Origin: Paenibacillus glycanilyticus
GTDB taxonomy: Bacteria > Bacillota > Bacilli > Paenibacillales > Paenibacillaceae
Reading direction: 5' to 3'
NCBI RefSeq assembly: GCF_030161375.1
Contig: NZ_BSSQ01000002.1
Coordinates: forward strand, 93,881-157,880
DNA length: 64,000 nt
Shown: positions 8,202 to 17,801 of the stretch, in pieces
How the letters are laid out: each line of letters starts with the position of its first letter
How positions within the stretch are numbered: position 1 is the first letter of the stretch
The notes under the pieces: model-generated
What the model was told of the DNA's origin: nothing
Database searches by the model: none
Seen by the model: only the letters and a program-made list of their open reading frames with translations
Translations under genes and position numbers: made by a program

Positions 8202-11200
8202 ATGTTGAAGCGGAAGATAGAAAAAAAGTACATAGCAGCATGTCTCGCCATTATGATGCTCATGACCTTATTCAGTCCATCAGCTGTATGGGCTGCTGAA
8301 GCAACTTCTAAGGTTGAAAGTACAAATGGGTATGTCACGATAACGGTTGAGAAATTTACGCTTGGACAAGGCTACATCTTGGATCCGGTTCGTGTCCCTT
8401 ATCATGAGGGAGACAGGGTATCCGATGTTGTAACTGAGGTTTTGGGGGAAGGAAGTTACCGCAGTGTAGGCAGCGTAGACAACAGATTCTACCTGTCGGG
8501 CGTATATGATCCTGATGCCGGACAAGTCGAAATACCTGCCTACATCCAGCAAGCCATAGGTGGAGCCGGAAAGATCGGTTCAAGGGCGAATGCGGATTGG
8601 TTAAGCGAATTTGACTATACTCAAGAATCTGGCTGGATGTATGCGGTAAATAATTCGTTTCCGAATGTAGGGTCATCGGACGCTTATGTGATGGATGGAG
8701 ATGTTATTCGCTGGCAATATACCGTCTATGGATTAGGACGAGATTTGGGTAGCAACGAAGATGGCGGTAACGCCCTTATCCAAACTGCGAACAAGGATGC
8801 CTTAACGGAGAAAGTGGCTGAGATTAACAGCAGTCCAAATAAATCCGATATTTTAGCTGATACTGTGGTGCAAGCTGCTTACGATCACGCCTATGATGCC
8901 CTTACGGACTTGGGGAGCGATCAGTCTGTCGTTAATACGGCTTTAGCAGATCTATCGAAAGCTATGGATGATAACAAGGAGTTGGATAAGTCTGAATTAG
9001 AAGCAGCTATTCAACAAGCGGAGTTAACCAAAGATTCCGTGAAAGCGAGTACAGACGGTTCGGATGTCAGAACAACCGAGTACTGGGTAGACGATACGGT
9101 TCTTCATGCACTGACAGAAGTTATCGTGTCCGCCCAACAATTAATTGCGGATTCCACTGCTTCTCAAGAAGCCGTAGATGCCAAGGTACTGGCACTTAAT
9201 CAGGCGATAACGATCTTAAATGAAGCGAAACAAAAAGGTTTGCTTGAAGAAAGCGCTAAGTTTAATGTGTCGTTTAAGGTAGCGCCAAAAACCGCCACGC
9301 TAGAGCTCTATAATGCGAAAGATCAGCGTGTAGACATCGGCGCGGCCGAAGCAGGGACATATAACATCTATAATACCGCGCTGCCTGCAGGCGACTATAG
9401 CTATAGAGGCTTTGATGCTAACGGAAATGGTGTTGGCGGCGGCAAGGTGACCGTTACGACGCAACAGGATCAAATCTTTGAACTTCGCCAATTAAATTTG
9501 AAGGCGAGCAATTCGGGATGGATCGTGAACCAAGACTATATGGTCAAGGTGGGGCAGGATAGTCCAAACGACACTTCACTGACAGTTGGAGCCATAACGG
9601 CCACTGGTCAAGCTCCTGTACTTGTTGCTACGGGGCATACGTATTATTATTCTTTCTCCCCAAGCGAAGCGCGTACGGCTGAAGGATACATTGAGCTAGC
9701 CAATAGCGTTACGGTTACCTTATCGTCCTCCGCACAAACGATTAGCGCAAGTGTTCCGTTATCGCGTGAAATTAGCTTTACTGTACCGGAAGGCGCGTCG
9801 TTATTTGTAGGAAGTAAAACTAAGCATTTTATTGCTTTTACCGAGATAGAGCCAGTGGCGACAACAGTTGTGGACGGCAAACAAAAGTTTAACTATAAGC
9901 TGGTTAATAACCAGGAATACAACTATCGGGTAAGTCAGGAAGGCAAGCTGACCAACACCGGGACGTTCAAAGCGACAGAAGCCAATGCCTCGATGGAGAT
10001 TACCCAGGAGCAATTAAACGTACTTCCTCCCAATGCCATTTTAAACCGGAATACTTATTTGGAAGGCAACATTTATCTCAATATTAATGAACAAAATCAT
10101 CTGAAGCTGGCAGCGCCTGGCGAAGAGTTTAAGCTAATGCCTTTACGGAGCTGGCAGGCATTAATCGAGGGCATAAACAACTACTTCTTCGAACCGGATT
10201 ATCATTATGAAATCATAACGGGTGATAATGTAATTGACATTGTTGAAGGGCAACCTGGAGGCTATTCAACAATTCGGGCAAAAGCGAATGGAACGGCCAT
10301 AGTTAAAGTAACCTATGATGCGCTAAAGGTGAATGGGTCGACCTATATTAAAGAAGCCAATAATGCATTTAGCGCCATTTGGCCGGAAAATGTAGGTTTG
10401 TTTGTGGTTACCGTAGGTCAAGGAGAGACGGGGATCACGACCGGCATTGAGAGCAACAAGGAACGTAATCAGAAGGCTAATGAAGGCAAGACAGGCAATA
10501 GTGTCAATAATCTACAGAATGGCGCATTTGATTCAGATATTGACAGTGTGTATTACCTGGATACGCAGCCGGGAGCGGTCTTTACGTTTACGCCTACCGC
10601 CGGCAGTGAAGTGAGCGTGCTTCGGCCGGAGATTGATCATGCATTGGGGACGGCATCTTACGGAGACGGCAACTTCTCTACCAGGAATGTCATGCGCAAC
10701 TCGGACGGGTCCTTCAGCGTGCTGCTGACGGAAGGCAGAAACATCGTGAAGGTCGAAAAGGACGGTCTGGCTGAATACCAGGTGATGACGGCTAGACCGC
10801 TGACTGTAACGATTGACAATGTGACTCGTCCCGGTGAGAAGGTTGGTCCGGGAGATCAGGTCAAAGTAAGCTTCAATCAGCTATCATTCCCAGCCAACAA
10901 GCTATCAGGCATCTATAATTTTAATGGACAGATTATTTTTAGTGCAGGGCCGGAGCAAGCACTGGTTACTTCAGGTGCAAGTCAATACAGCCTTGCCAAA
11001 AGCTTGAATGTATTTCAGGTGCCTGCGGATTTGGAAGGCAGCTATAGTCTTAAGGACGGGCGAATAAAATTAGGCTTTTTCGGTAGCCCGATTGGTGCTC
11101 ACCGTGAGATTGATCCGCTTACAGGAGCTAACCCTAATTTCACGGCAACGGCCAAAGAAGGCTATTATAGTATTTTTCCGGAAATTGTTATTGTTCAGGG

Positions 11201-13988
11201 GACGGAGCCCAAAGCCGCAGACAAGACCACACTGCTCTTCGCTGTTGACGACGCTAAGGAACTATTGGCTTCTGTTCAGGCAAGTACGGACGGAAATGAT
11301 ATTCCGCAAAGCGAGTATTGGGTGACGGAGGAAGTATTCAGCCAGTATTCGGCATTAATTGAGGAAGCGCAAGCTTTAGTTGCCGATGAAAGCGCCAGCC
11401 AGGAGGCCGTAAATGCCAAGGTGCTCGCGCTGGAGCAATCCTATTCATTATTTAGCAGTGCAAAACAGCAGGGACGTTGGCTTCCTATTAAGGAATTACT
11501 AGACAAGCAGCTGGCATATCTAGCGGAAAACGTAAGCAATCCCACCTTTGGCACATCTGGGGGAGAATGGAGCGTCCTTTCCCTTGCACGCGCGGGTTAT
11601 GATGTTCCGGAGAACTACTTCGCGAAGTATTATTACAACATGGTTCGTGAAGTTAAAGGCTTAATGCCCGAAACCTCAAGCAAGCCGGAAGGATTATTGG
11701 ATAGAAATAAGGGGACGGAGCATTCCAGACTTATTCTGGCTCTTACGGCAATTGGTCAAGACATACGGGATGTAGCCGGCTATGACATGAGTGCGGCCTT
11801 AGCCGATTTTAATTATGTCATCAAGCAAGGCATTAACGGACCAATCTTTGCGTTAATCGCGTTTGACAGTCATCAATATGATATCCCGACAGTAGAGACT
11901 ACGGCGAATCAGACAACGCGTGACAAGCTCATTGCTTATATTCTTGGCAAAGAAGTAGCGGGTGGAGGCTGGAGCTTGTCCGGTACGGCCGATCCTGATA
12001 TGACAGCGATGGCGATTCAAGCACTGGCTCCTTATTATGAGAACAAGGAAGAGGTTAAGGCAGCTGTAGACCGTGCTCTTAACTGGCTTTCCGCGGCTCA
12101 GAACGGATCCGGAGGTTACTCGAGCGCCGGCAATGAGAATGTTCAAAGCGTCGCGCAAGTCATCGTTGCCTTAACGAGTCTTGGGATTGATCCGCATACG
12201 GACAAGCGATTTATGAAGAACGGGAATTCCGCGATCGACAATTTACTATCGTTTGCTGCGCCAACAGGAGGGTTTGTCCATCCAAAAGGCGGTCATGTGG
12301 ATGGAATGGCGACAGACCAGGGGACTTATGCGCTTGTTGCGTACAATCGCTTCCTACAGGGAAAAACCAGCCTGTATGATATGACGGATGTGGACATTAA
12401 GGACGCAAAGCCGAATATAACCGTACCGCTTCCGGCTGAAGAACCTTCGCTTGTTATTCCTAACGATGGAAGTAACTACACCATTCGCGTGAATGAATCC
12501 GATCAGGCTAAGGATGTTTCTATTGATCTGCCAGTACCAGCGACGTCGCAAACCTTCATAGAATTGCCGTCAAATGCAGCGCTACCGCAGTTGTCGATTA
12601 CAAGAGGCCATGTCTCTCTGAGCTTCCCTCAAGGAATAGTTATGGATGGCAGCGGCTCCTCTAAACAGCTTGAGTTAATCTCGCCTAATAATAAAGAGGA
12701 TGTTGCATTTAAGACAAGCTTAATGGGTTTGATTGACGTAAATCAGCAAATAGATGCAATTACGGAATACTTTACGGTCGGCGGGGAGGAATCGATTAAC
12801 TTTACGAACGGTTTTGTTGCGATCACCTTTGCAGGCATGAAGGGCAATCATGTTGTTTATATTCGCAATGGCCAACCAATCGCTATTCACAAGTTTGCTA
12901 GCAATGAAGCGGGTTTGGCGAGCGGCGCATCTGAATATGCGTATGAAGATGGCAATGATCTTATCGTCAAAACGAATCATTTTACGGACTTTGCCGTTTA
13001 TTCGGTTAAAAACAAAGACGACGGAGGCGTGGTTGGACCGGAGCCTGGCAAATCAACCGCTCTGCTGTCGATAGACAAGCTGACGATTAATAAAGGTTAT
13101 GTTCTGTCTCCAACAACGGTAGAATTTACGCCTGGCGAGACCGCTTGGGATGTATTTAAACGAGAACTAGATAAACGCGGCATCCTATATGAATACTCTT
13201 ACTCCAATAAATATAACAGTGTCTATGTGGAATCTATAGCCGGCGACGGAGAATTCGATCACGGCGACAATAGCGGCTGGATGTATAATGTAAACGGGGT
13301 CTATCCGAATTATGGAGCAAGCAACTATAAGCTGAAACAAGGCGATGTCGTGCAGTGGCGTTATACGACAGATCTTGGTGCCGATCTTGGACAGGTTGTT
13401 CCCGGAGGAGGGGAAGAGCCAGGCACGGAAGAAACGGAGAATGGGGCTAAGACACTCGCAGACTATTATAAGGATAGCGGAGATGTTTCTTCCTGGGCAA
13501 AGGATCTTGTTCTGCAAGCGACAAAAAAAGGATTCATTGAAGGTTTTAACGGAAGGTTGGATCCGAAAAAAGAGGTAACGAGAGCGGAATTTGCCAAGCT
13601 CTTGGTTGAGGTATTTAATCTGCAGACCGATAAGATTAGCCCTTTCCATGATGTTGAATCGTCAAAATGGTTCTATCCGTATGTAAATGCCGCTTATGCG
13701 GCAGGAATTATTACAGGGTATAACGATCAATTCAAGCCTCAGGATACGATTACGAGAGAAGAAATGGCGGTAATGATTGCAAGAGCGCTGAAGGGCGGAT
13801 CAAACGTAGCCAATTCATTCTACAAGGATCATGATCAGATCGCCCCATGGGCTCAAGTTGAAGTAGATTCACTCTTAGCTTCAAGCATTATGGAAGGCTA
13901 CAACGGTCAATTCAATCCTAAAGGTACAGCAACCAGAGAGATGGCGTTTGTTGTTATCATGAGGGCTTATCTACACATGGAAGGTTAA
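8202..13988 (+). CDS. SLH-anchored surface protein with two DUF4430 domains and a transcobalamin-like alpha/alpha barrel; putative cobalamin binder
   Basis: A 1928-residue secreted protein with a Sec signal peptide (1 to about 32, SAVWA/AEA). Visible order: DUF4430 copy 1 (about 43-180, SGWMYAVNNSFPN and DGDVIRWQY); FIVAR-like helical bundle (about 265-345); beta-rich region; second FIVAR-like bundle (about 1010-1090); alpha/alpha-barrel domain of the squalene cyclase/prenyltransferase type (about 1092-1395, with AAQNGSGGYSS and GGFVHPKGG repeats); DUF4430 copy 2 (about 1617-1730, SGWMYNVNGVYPN); three SLH repeats (about 1747-1928) for cell-wall polymer attachment. DUF4430 is related to the C-terminal domain of intrinsic factor/transcobalamin, whose N-terminal domain is an alpha/alpha barrel. 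With the B12 riboswitch upstream, a role in capturing cobalamin at the cell surface is inferred. No transporter gene is adjacent. An alternative is an unrelated adhesin or polysaccharide-binding role. Confidence 0.85.
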   Translation: MLKRKIEKKYIAACLAIMMLMTLFSPSAVWAAEATSKVESTNGYVTITVEKFTLGQGYILDPVRVPYHEGDRVSDVVTEVLGEGSYRSVGSVDNRFYLSGVYDPDAGQVEIPAYIQQAIGGAGKIGSRANADWLSEFDYTQESGWMYAVNNSFPNVGSSDAYVMDGDVIRWQYTVYGLGRDLGSNEDGGNALIQTANKDALTEKVAEINSSPNKSDILADTVVQAAYDHAYDALTDLGSDQSVVNTALADLSKAMDDNKELDKSELEAAIQQAELTKDSVKASTDGSDVRTTEYWVDDTVLHALTEVIVSAQQLIADSTASQEAVDAKVLALNQAITILNEAKQKGLLEESAKFNVSFKVAPKTATLELYNAKDQRVDIGAAEAGTYNIYNTALPAGDYSYRGFDANGNGVGGGKVTVTTQQDQIFELRQLNLKASNSGWIVNQDYMVKVGQDSPNDTSLTVGAITATGQAPVLVATGHTYYYSFSPSEARTAEGYIELANSVTVTLSSSAQTISASVPLSREISFTVPEGASLFVGSKTKHFIAFTEIEPVATTVVDGKQKFNYKLVNNQEYNYRVSQEGKLTNTGTFKATEANASMEITQEQLNVLPPNAILNRNTYLEGNIYLNINEQNHLKLAAPGEEFKLMPLRSWQALIEGINNYFFEPDYHYEIITGDNVIDIVEGQPGGYSTIRAKANGTAIVKVTYDALKVNGSTYIKEANNAFSAIWPENVGLFVVTVGQGETGITTGIESNKERNQKANEGKTGNSVNNLQNGAFDSDIDSVYYLDTQPGAVFTFTPTAGSEVSVLRPEIDHALGTASYGDGNFSTRNVMRNSDGSFSVLLTEGRNIVKVEKDGLAEYQVMTARPLTVTIDNVTRPGEKVGPGDQVKVSFNQLSFPANKLSGIYNFNGQIIFSAGPEQALVTSGASQYSLAKSLNVFQVPADLEGSYSLKDGRIKLGFFGSPIGAHREIDPLTGANPNFTATAKEGYYSIFPEIVIVQGTEPKAADKTTLLFAVDDAKELLASVQASTDGNDIPQSEYWVTEEVFSQYSALIEEAQALVADESASQEAVNAKVLALEQSYSLFSSAKQQGRWLPIKELLDKQLAYLAENVSNPTFGTSGGEWSVLSLARAGYDVPENYFAKYYYNMVREVKGLMPETSSKPEGLLDRNKGTEHSRLILALTAIGQDIRDVAGYDMSAALADFNYVIKQGINGPIFALIAFDSHQYDIPTVETTANQTTRDKLIAYILGKEVAGGGWSLSGTADPDMTAMAIQALAPYYENKEEVKAAVDRALNWLSAAQNGSGGYSSAGNENVQSVAQVIVALTSLGIDPHTDKRFMKNGNSAIDNLLSFAAPTGGFVHPKGGHVDGMATDQGTYALVAYNRFLQGKTSLYDMTDVDIKDAKPNITVPLPAEEPSLVIPNDGSNYTIRVNESDQAKDVSIDLPVPATSQTFIELPSNAALPQLSITRGHVSLSFPQGIVMDGSGSSKQLELISPNNKEDVAFKTSLMGLIDVNQQIDAITEYFTVGGEESINFTNGFVAITFAGMKGNHVVYIRNGQPIAIHKFASNEAGLASGASEYAYEDGNDLIVKTNHFTDFAVYSVKNKDDGGVVGPEPGKSTALLSIDKLTINKGYVLSPTTVEFTPGETAWDVFKRELDKRGILYEYSYSNKYNSVYVESIAGDGEFDHGDNSGWMYNVNGVYPNYGASNYKLKQGDVVQWRYTTDLGADLGQVVPGGGEEPGTEETENGAKTLADYYKDSGDVSSWAKDLVLQATKKGFIEGFNGRLDPKKEVTRAEFAKLLVEVFNLQTDKISPFHDVESSKWFYPYVNAAYAAGIITGYNDQFKPQDTITREEMAVMIARALKGGSNVANSFYKDHDQIAPWAQVEVDSLLASSIMEGYNGQFNPKGTATREMAFVVIMRAYLHMEG

Positions 13989-14010
13989 GATATTAACGCA
14001 AACACAGCCA

Positions 14011-14056
14011 AAGAGGCATCTCACAAGTTCGTCGAACTTATGGGATGTCTCTTTTT
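14011..14056 (+). terminator. Terminator of the surface-protein gene
   Basis: AAGAGGCATCTCACAAGTTCG pairs with the following CGAACTTATGGGATGTCTCTT and runs into TTTTTC. Confidence 0.8.
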
Positions 14057-14142
14057 CTCATTCATAAATCCTCTCTCACCGTATCCGTATCCCAACATAT
14101 AATAGATTAATAGAAATTAATTCTATCAAGGAGTTGGTGGAG

Positions 14143-16413
14143 TTGGCAGTTGACAAGAATACGTCCGTTGTGACGGACTTCGGAGCGATTGGGGATGGAG
14201 TGTCAGACGATACGGCGGCGTTCCAAGCTGCGATTAATGCAGGAGCTGGGCAGGTTTATGTTCCGAAAGGGTCGTACGTTGTAAAAAACATATCCATTCC
14301 GTCTAATATCTCTCTCATTGGAGCGGGTGCCGGCAGCGTGTTAAAGCTGCATCCTTCATCGGTGGATTGGGACATGGTTATCCGGCTAATTCGTTGCAGC
14401 AACGTCAAAATCTCCAACCTTACCATCGACGGTAATCGCGGCGCAATCGGTTTGGCCGACAATCAAATGCACGGTATAGGCTTGGATAGCGAAACAGCCA
14501 ACATTACCGTTGAGAACGTTACTATTAAAAACACTTGCGGAGACGGGATATGGATAGCAGGCGGATCTATGGCGAACCCGGCTTATTTATCGAAAAATAT
14601 CATGATACGGGATTGCTATATTTCTAATGCGGGCCGGCAGTCTATCGCTCTTGTTATGGGCGATCAAATCAGCATGATTGGAAACGTCATGGATGGCCAG
14701 CTAGATATTGAAGCAGAAGAACTCGGAGTTAATGATGTTAATGTAGTCGGCAATATTGCCGGAGCGATTGCTTACAACAATCCAGTCAATGGCGGGGGCC
14801 GCGTAACGATAACCGGGAATAACGTCATTAAAGACGTTTATATTTGGGGATCGAGCAACTTTACATTTTCCAGCAACGCGGTAAAAGGAAAAATTCGCAT
14901 CGAAAACAGCTCTTATGGAACCGTTTCAAATAACTGGTGTTCGGCGTTGATCTGCTCGGGTACAGCAGAAGGATTAAACGAGCAGATCTCCTTTGTTGGA
15001 AACACGGTAGATTCAACAAGTTTGGATCTAACGGATAACGCTACCAACGGTGCGGCGGCTTGGGTTTGGAACAGCCAAGGCATTACGTTCAGCAGCAACA
15101 ACATCATTTCCCCCAAACGCCACGGCATCCTCATTGATGGCGGCGTTAGCAACATTCGGCTAACAGCAAACCAGCTTATTGATACGGCGGGCACAACCGC
15201 AACGAATGGGATCGGCAAAGTTTCCTATGGCGGCGATAGCCATATCCATATCGCCAACAACAGCATTCGCAACTATAATCAAGGATTTAAATCGGACGGA
15301 TCGGCTTCCAGCAGCATTGGAACTTTAACGGGCAATATTATGGAGTGCCGGACGGCAAATGTCGCTTCGTCGATCCTGGATAATCTAGTGGTTGAGCATA
15401 ACACGTTTATCGGTAACGCGGTCGTAGGGTTCTATTACAGCCAGAACGTGATGATCCGATACAATCGTTTTCTAAATACAGCAACAACGTCAAGGCTTTT
15501 GCAGGTAGAAAATTGCACAAGTCCAGTAACTGAAGCCAATTATTTCAAAACAGGCACAACACCGGCGCAGCTGTCTGCGAACGGTTCAACCGGCATGAAT
15601 CAAGCTGGGGCCGTTTGGAGGCAGGGGAGCGGACAACCAGCCGTAAACAGTGATTTTATTGGCCAGACTTATGTGGACACAGCTTCAAAACTGGCTTATG
15701 TAGCTACGGGTTCAGGAGCGGCTTCAGCGGATTGGCAAGCCGTGGGTAAAAGCGGTGTCAGCACTTCCAACAGCACGATTTATTCCCCGTCAGGCATCCC
15801 TTTCAAGCCAAGCGTATCCGATGGGGGAGTGGTGACATGGGCGTTTGCGGGGAAAGCGTACGACACTTTTACCCGCGCAAACTCTACAACCTCGGCAGGA
15901 GCAGCGACAGTTGGCGGAACATGGGTTGCGCAAAACGGCAAATGGGGAATATCAAACAACCAGCTTTACTCTGCAAGCAATGGAAATACTGAAAAGTTAA
16001 CCTTGCCTGCCGTAACAGGTGACTACACGCTTACGGCGGACGTTCTTGGCACGCTCGACAACAATACCAACTACTCCGTACCTCAATTGATGATTCGATA
16101 TGTTGATAGCAATAACCATATGAAAATCTATTTGCAGTCCGGCTTCTTAAGGCTCGAGGCATTGATTGCGAACAACAATGTAGTATTAGCGTCAGCAAGC
16201 GCAACAACGGCGAGCAAAACGACTTATCGCATTTCTGTATCGGTTACCGCAAGTACAATAATGATTAGCGTAGATGGCGCGCAAAAGATTTCGCATACTC
16301 TCTCTTCAGCTAATCAGACTATATTTGGAACGAACGGAGTTACGGGGGTAAGGCTATTGACCGGCGGTTCACCTGCAGCTGCGGCAAGATGGGATAACTA
16401 CCTGATCACGTAA
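14143..16413 (+). CDS. Right-handed parallel beta-helix (Pectate_lyase_3-like) protein
   Basis: A 756-residue protein. It opens with the Pectate_lyase_3 hallmark VTDFGAIGDGVSDDTAAFQ and YVPKGSYVV, followed by many short NI/NV-rich coils of a beta helix (to about 480). A segment AVNSDFIGQTYVDTASK (about 505-520) resembles collar/linker pieces in phage tail-fibre-type proteins. The last ~190 residues form a beta-sandwich resembling a laminin-G/DUF1080-type carbohydrate-binding domain. No signal peptide is visible. The start chosen is TTG at 14143, nine bases after AAGGAG; in-frame TTG 14134 and GTG 14137 are too close to that site. It is flanked by terminators, so it is a single-gene unit. Polysaccharide lyase, epimerase or adhesin roles are all possible. 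Confidence 0.7.
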   Translation: MAVDKNTSVVTDFGAIGDGVSDDTAAFQAAINAGAGQVYVPKGSYVVKNISIPSNISLIGAGAGSVLKLHPSSVDWDMVIRLIRCSNVKISNLTIDGNRGAIGLADNQMHGIGLDSETANITVENVTIKNTCGDGIWIAGGSMANPAYLSKNIMIRDCYISNAGRQSIALVMGDQISMIGNVMDGQLDIEAEELGVNDVNVVGNIAGAIAYNNPVNGGGRVTITGNNVIKDVYIWGSSNFTFSSNAVKGKIRIENSSYGTVSNNWCSALICSGTAEGLNEQISFVGNTVDSTSLDLTDNATNGAAAWVWNSQGITFSSNNIISPKRHGILIDGGVSNIRLTANQLIDTAGTTATNGIGKVSYGGDSHIHIANNSIRNYNQGFKSDGSASSSIGTLTGNIMECRTANVASSILDNLVVEHNTFIGNAVVGFYYSQNVMIRYNRFLNTATTSRLLQVENCTSPVTEANYFKTGTTPAQLSANGSTGMNQAGAVWRQGSGQPAVNSDFIGQTYVDTASKLAYVATGSGAASADWQAVGKSGVSTSNSTIYSPSGIPFKPSVSDGGVVTWAFAGKAYDTFTRANSTTSAGAATVGGTWVAQNGKWGISNNQLYSASNGNTEKLTLPAVTGDYTLTADVLGTLDNNTNYSVPQLMIRYVDSNNHMKIYLQSGFLRLEALIANNNVVLASASATTASKTTYRISVSVTASTIMISVDGAQKISHTLSSANQTIFGTNGVTGVRLLTGGSPAAAARWDNYLIT

Positions 16414-16445
16414 GCGGTATGTCCAATGTGCCTGAAAAAAATTGA

Positions 16446-16494
16446 AAAAGAAGCTTTCCACGAGTTGTCTAAACTTATGGAAAGCTTCTTTTTT
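16446..16494 (+). terminator. Terminator of the beta-helix gene
   Basis: AAGAAGCTTTCC ... GGAAAGCTTCTT is a 12-bp stem followed by T6. Confidence 0.85.
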
Positions 16495-16519
16495 ACATTT
16501 GTGTTCATAGAAATTTTTA

Positions 16520-16578
16520 TTGACTTGTTACAAAATGTAGCTTAAATTTAGAAGTATAAATCGGATACGAAGTGTATC
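16520..16578 (+). promoter_or_regulatory. Upstream promoter and palindrome 1 of the exopolysaccharide leader
   Basis: Candidate -35 TTGACT (16520-16525) and -10 TTAAAT (16542-16547) precede the imperfectly flanked palindrome GATAC-GAAGT-GTATC at 16564-16578. The same half-sites with the same 5-bp gap recur at 16682-16696, so they look like two operators for one regulator. Confidence 0.45.
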
Positions 16579-16670
16579 TATGATATCGGTTAAAGGAGGA
16601 AGGAAAGGTGCTTCCCCTAACAATTGCTTCTCGTTTGATTCCGGTCAAACCGATGCGATTGAGTCATTTT

Positions 16671-16700
16671 TTGACTATGTAGATACATATTGTATCTAAT
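16671..16700 (+). promoter_or_regulatory. Downstream promoter with palindromic operator inside the spacer
   Basis: TTGACT (16671-16676) is followed at suitable spacing by TATCTA/TCTAAT (16693-16700). The 17-bp perfect palindrome AGATACA-TAT-TGTATCT (16681-16697) fills the spacer between the two boxes, a position used by repressors or MerR-like activators. The first gene of the cluster starts at 16794. The remainder of the 16495-16793 gap shows no coding sequence. Confidence 0.45.
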
Positions 16701-16793
16701 GTTGTGTGCAGCTGAGCATAGGTCCGATTAAGAATTCAGGCACTGCCGCTGTTTCATTATTGGAATTATAAATGTAGAGAGGATTGAATTCCT

Positions 16794-17750
16794 ATGCATC
16801 CTAAAAAAGTCATTGTTACCGGTGGTGCTGGTTTTATTGGTTCCCATATTGTTGATCGTTGTCTCTTGAAAGGTTGGGAAACGATTGTCGTTGATAATTT
16901 GTCTAAAGGGGAAGTTGAGAACATTCCGATTGGCGCCAAATTCTATCATGCCGATATCCGATCGCATGAGATGGAGATGATTATAGCAAAGGAACAACCG
17001 GATGTGATTGTTCATCAGGCTGCGCAAACGGATGTCCAGTACTCTATTAACGAACCTCTTGAAGATGCTTCAGCCAATATCTTGTCCACTATTCGGATAC
17101 TTGAACTGGCTGTAAAGTACGGGGTTCAAAAGTTTGTCTATGCTTCATCCGCTGCTATTTATGGCACGCCTGAAGAGGTTTTGATTAATGAATCCCACCC
17201 CAAACATCCGATGTCCGGTTATGGGGTGTCCAAATATGTACCTGAGTTGTATATAAGCACATATGCCAAGCTGTACGGATTGAAATACGGTATTTTACGG
17301 TACGCCAATGTGTATGGTCCCCGTCAGGCAAGTGACGGAGAAGGCGGTGTAGTTGCCGTTTTTGTTGACCGTCTGCTGCGCGGAGAGAAGCTGATCATTT
17401 TTGGAGACGGGGAACAAACGAGAGATTTCATCTTCGTAGAAGATATTGCGGATGCCAATATCGCTGCCATTCTGTCAGAGCATAACGTCATTGTGAATAT
17501 AGGCACCTCGCAGCCTTCCAGTATCAATAGGCTTGTGTCCAGCTTGCAGGATTGCTGCGAGGTGAAAACAAGAGTCGAGTACCGTCCTGCCCGCGCAGGA
17601 GACATTATGCATAGCTGCCTTGATAATCAACAGGCCATTATCCAACTAGGCTGGGAGCCCAAAGTAAGGCTTGAAGAAGGGCTATGGAAGACGTATTCCC
17701 ACCGTTTGTCCCAAATGAAGCAAATGGCTAAATCCGCAGCGCATACTTAA
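16794..17750 (+). CDS. NAD-dependent sugar-nucleotide epimerase/dehydratase, UDP-glucose 4-epimerase-like
   Basis: An extended short-chain dehydrogenase of 318 residues. It has the NAD-binding GGAGFIG (10-16), ASSAAIYG with the catalytic Ser/Thr region, and the YGVSK catalytic pair Tyr143/Lys147. GalE-like VYGPRQ and the PARAGDI C-terminal signature are present. It probably supplies a UDP-hexose (Gal, GalNAc or a uronate) for the polysaccharide made by the following genes. The NDP-sugar cannot be decided by eye. First gene of the cluster, 50 bases before the deacetylase. Confidence 0.85.
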   Translation: MHPKKVIVTGGAGFIGSHIVDRCLLKGWETIVVDNLSKGEVENIPIGAKFYHADIRSHEMEMIIAKEQPDVIVHQAAQTDVQYSINEPLEDASANILSTIRILELAVKYGVQKFVYASSAAIYGTPEEVLINESHPKHPMSGYGVSKYVPELYISTYAKLYGLKYGILRYANVYGPRQASDGEGGVVAVFVDRLLRGEKLIIFGDGEQTRDFIFVEDIADANIAAILSEHNVIVNIGTSQPSSINRLVSSLQDCCEVKTRVEYRPARAGDIMHSCLDNQQAIIQLGWEPKVRLEEGLWKTYSHRLSQMKQMAKSAAHT

Positions 17751-17801
17751 AAGAATGGCAACGGATAGCCATTGAGATCAGTTGAAAAAATGAGGTGACT
17801 C

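Noticed and set aside
14143..16413. Prophage remnant
   Set aside because: Only one tail-fibre-like protein is present; no integrase, capsid, terminase or lysis genes surround it.
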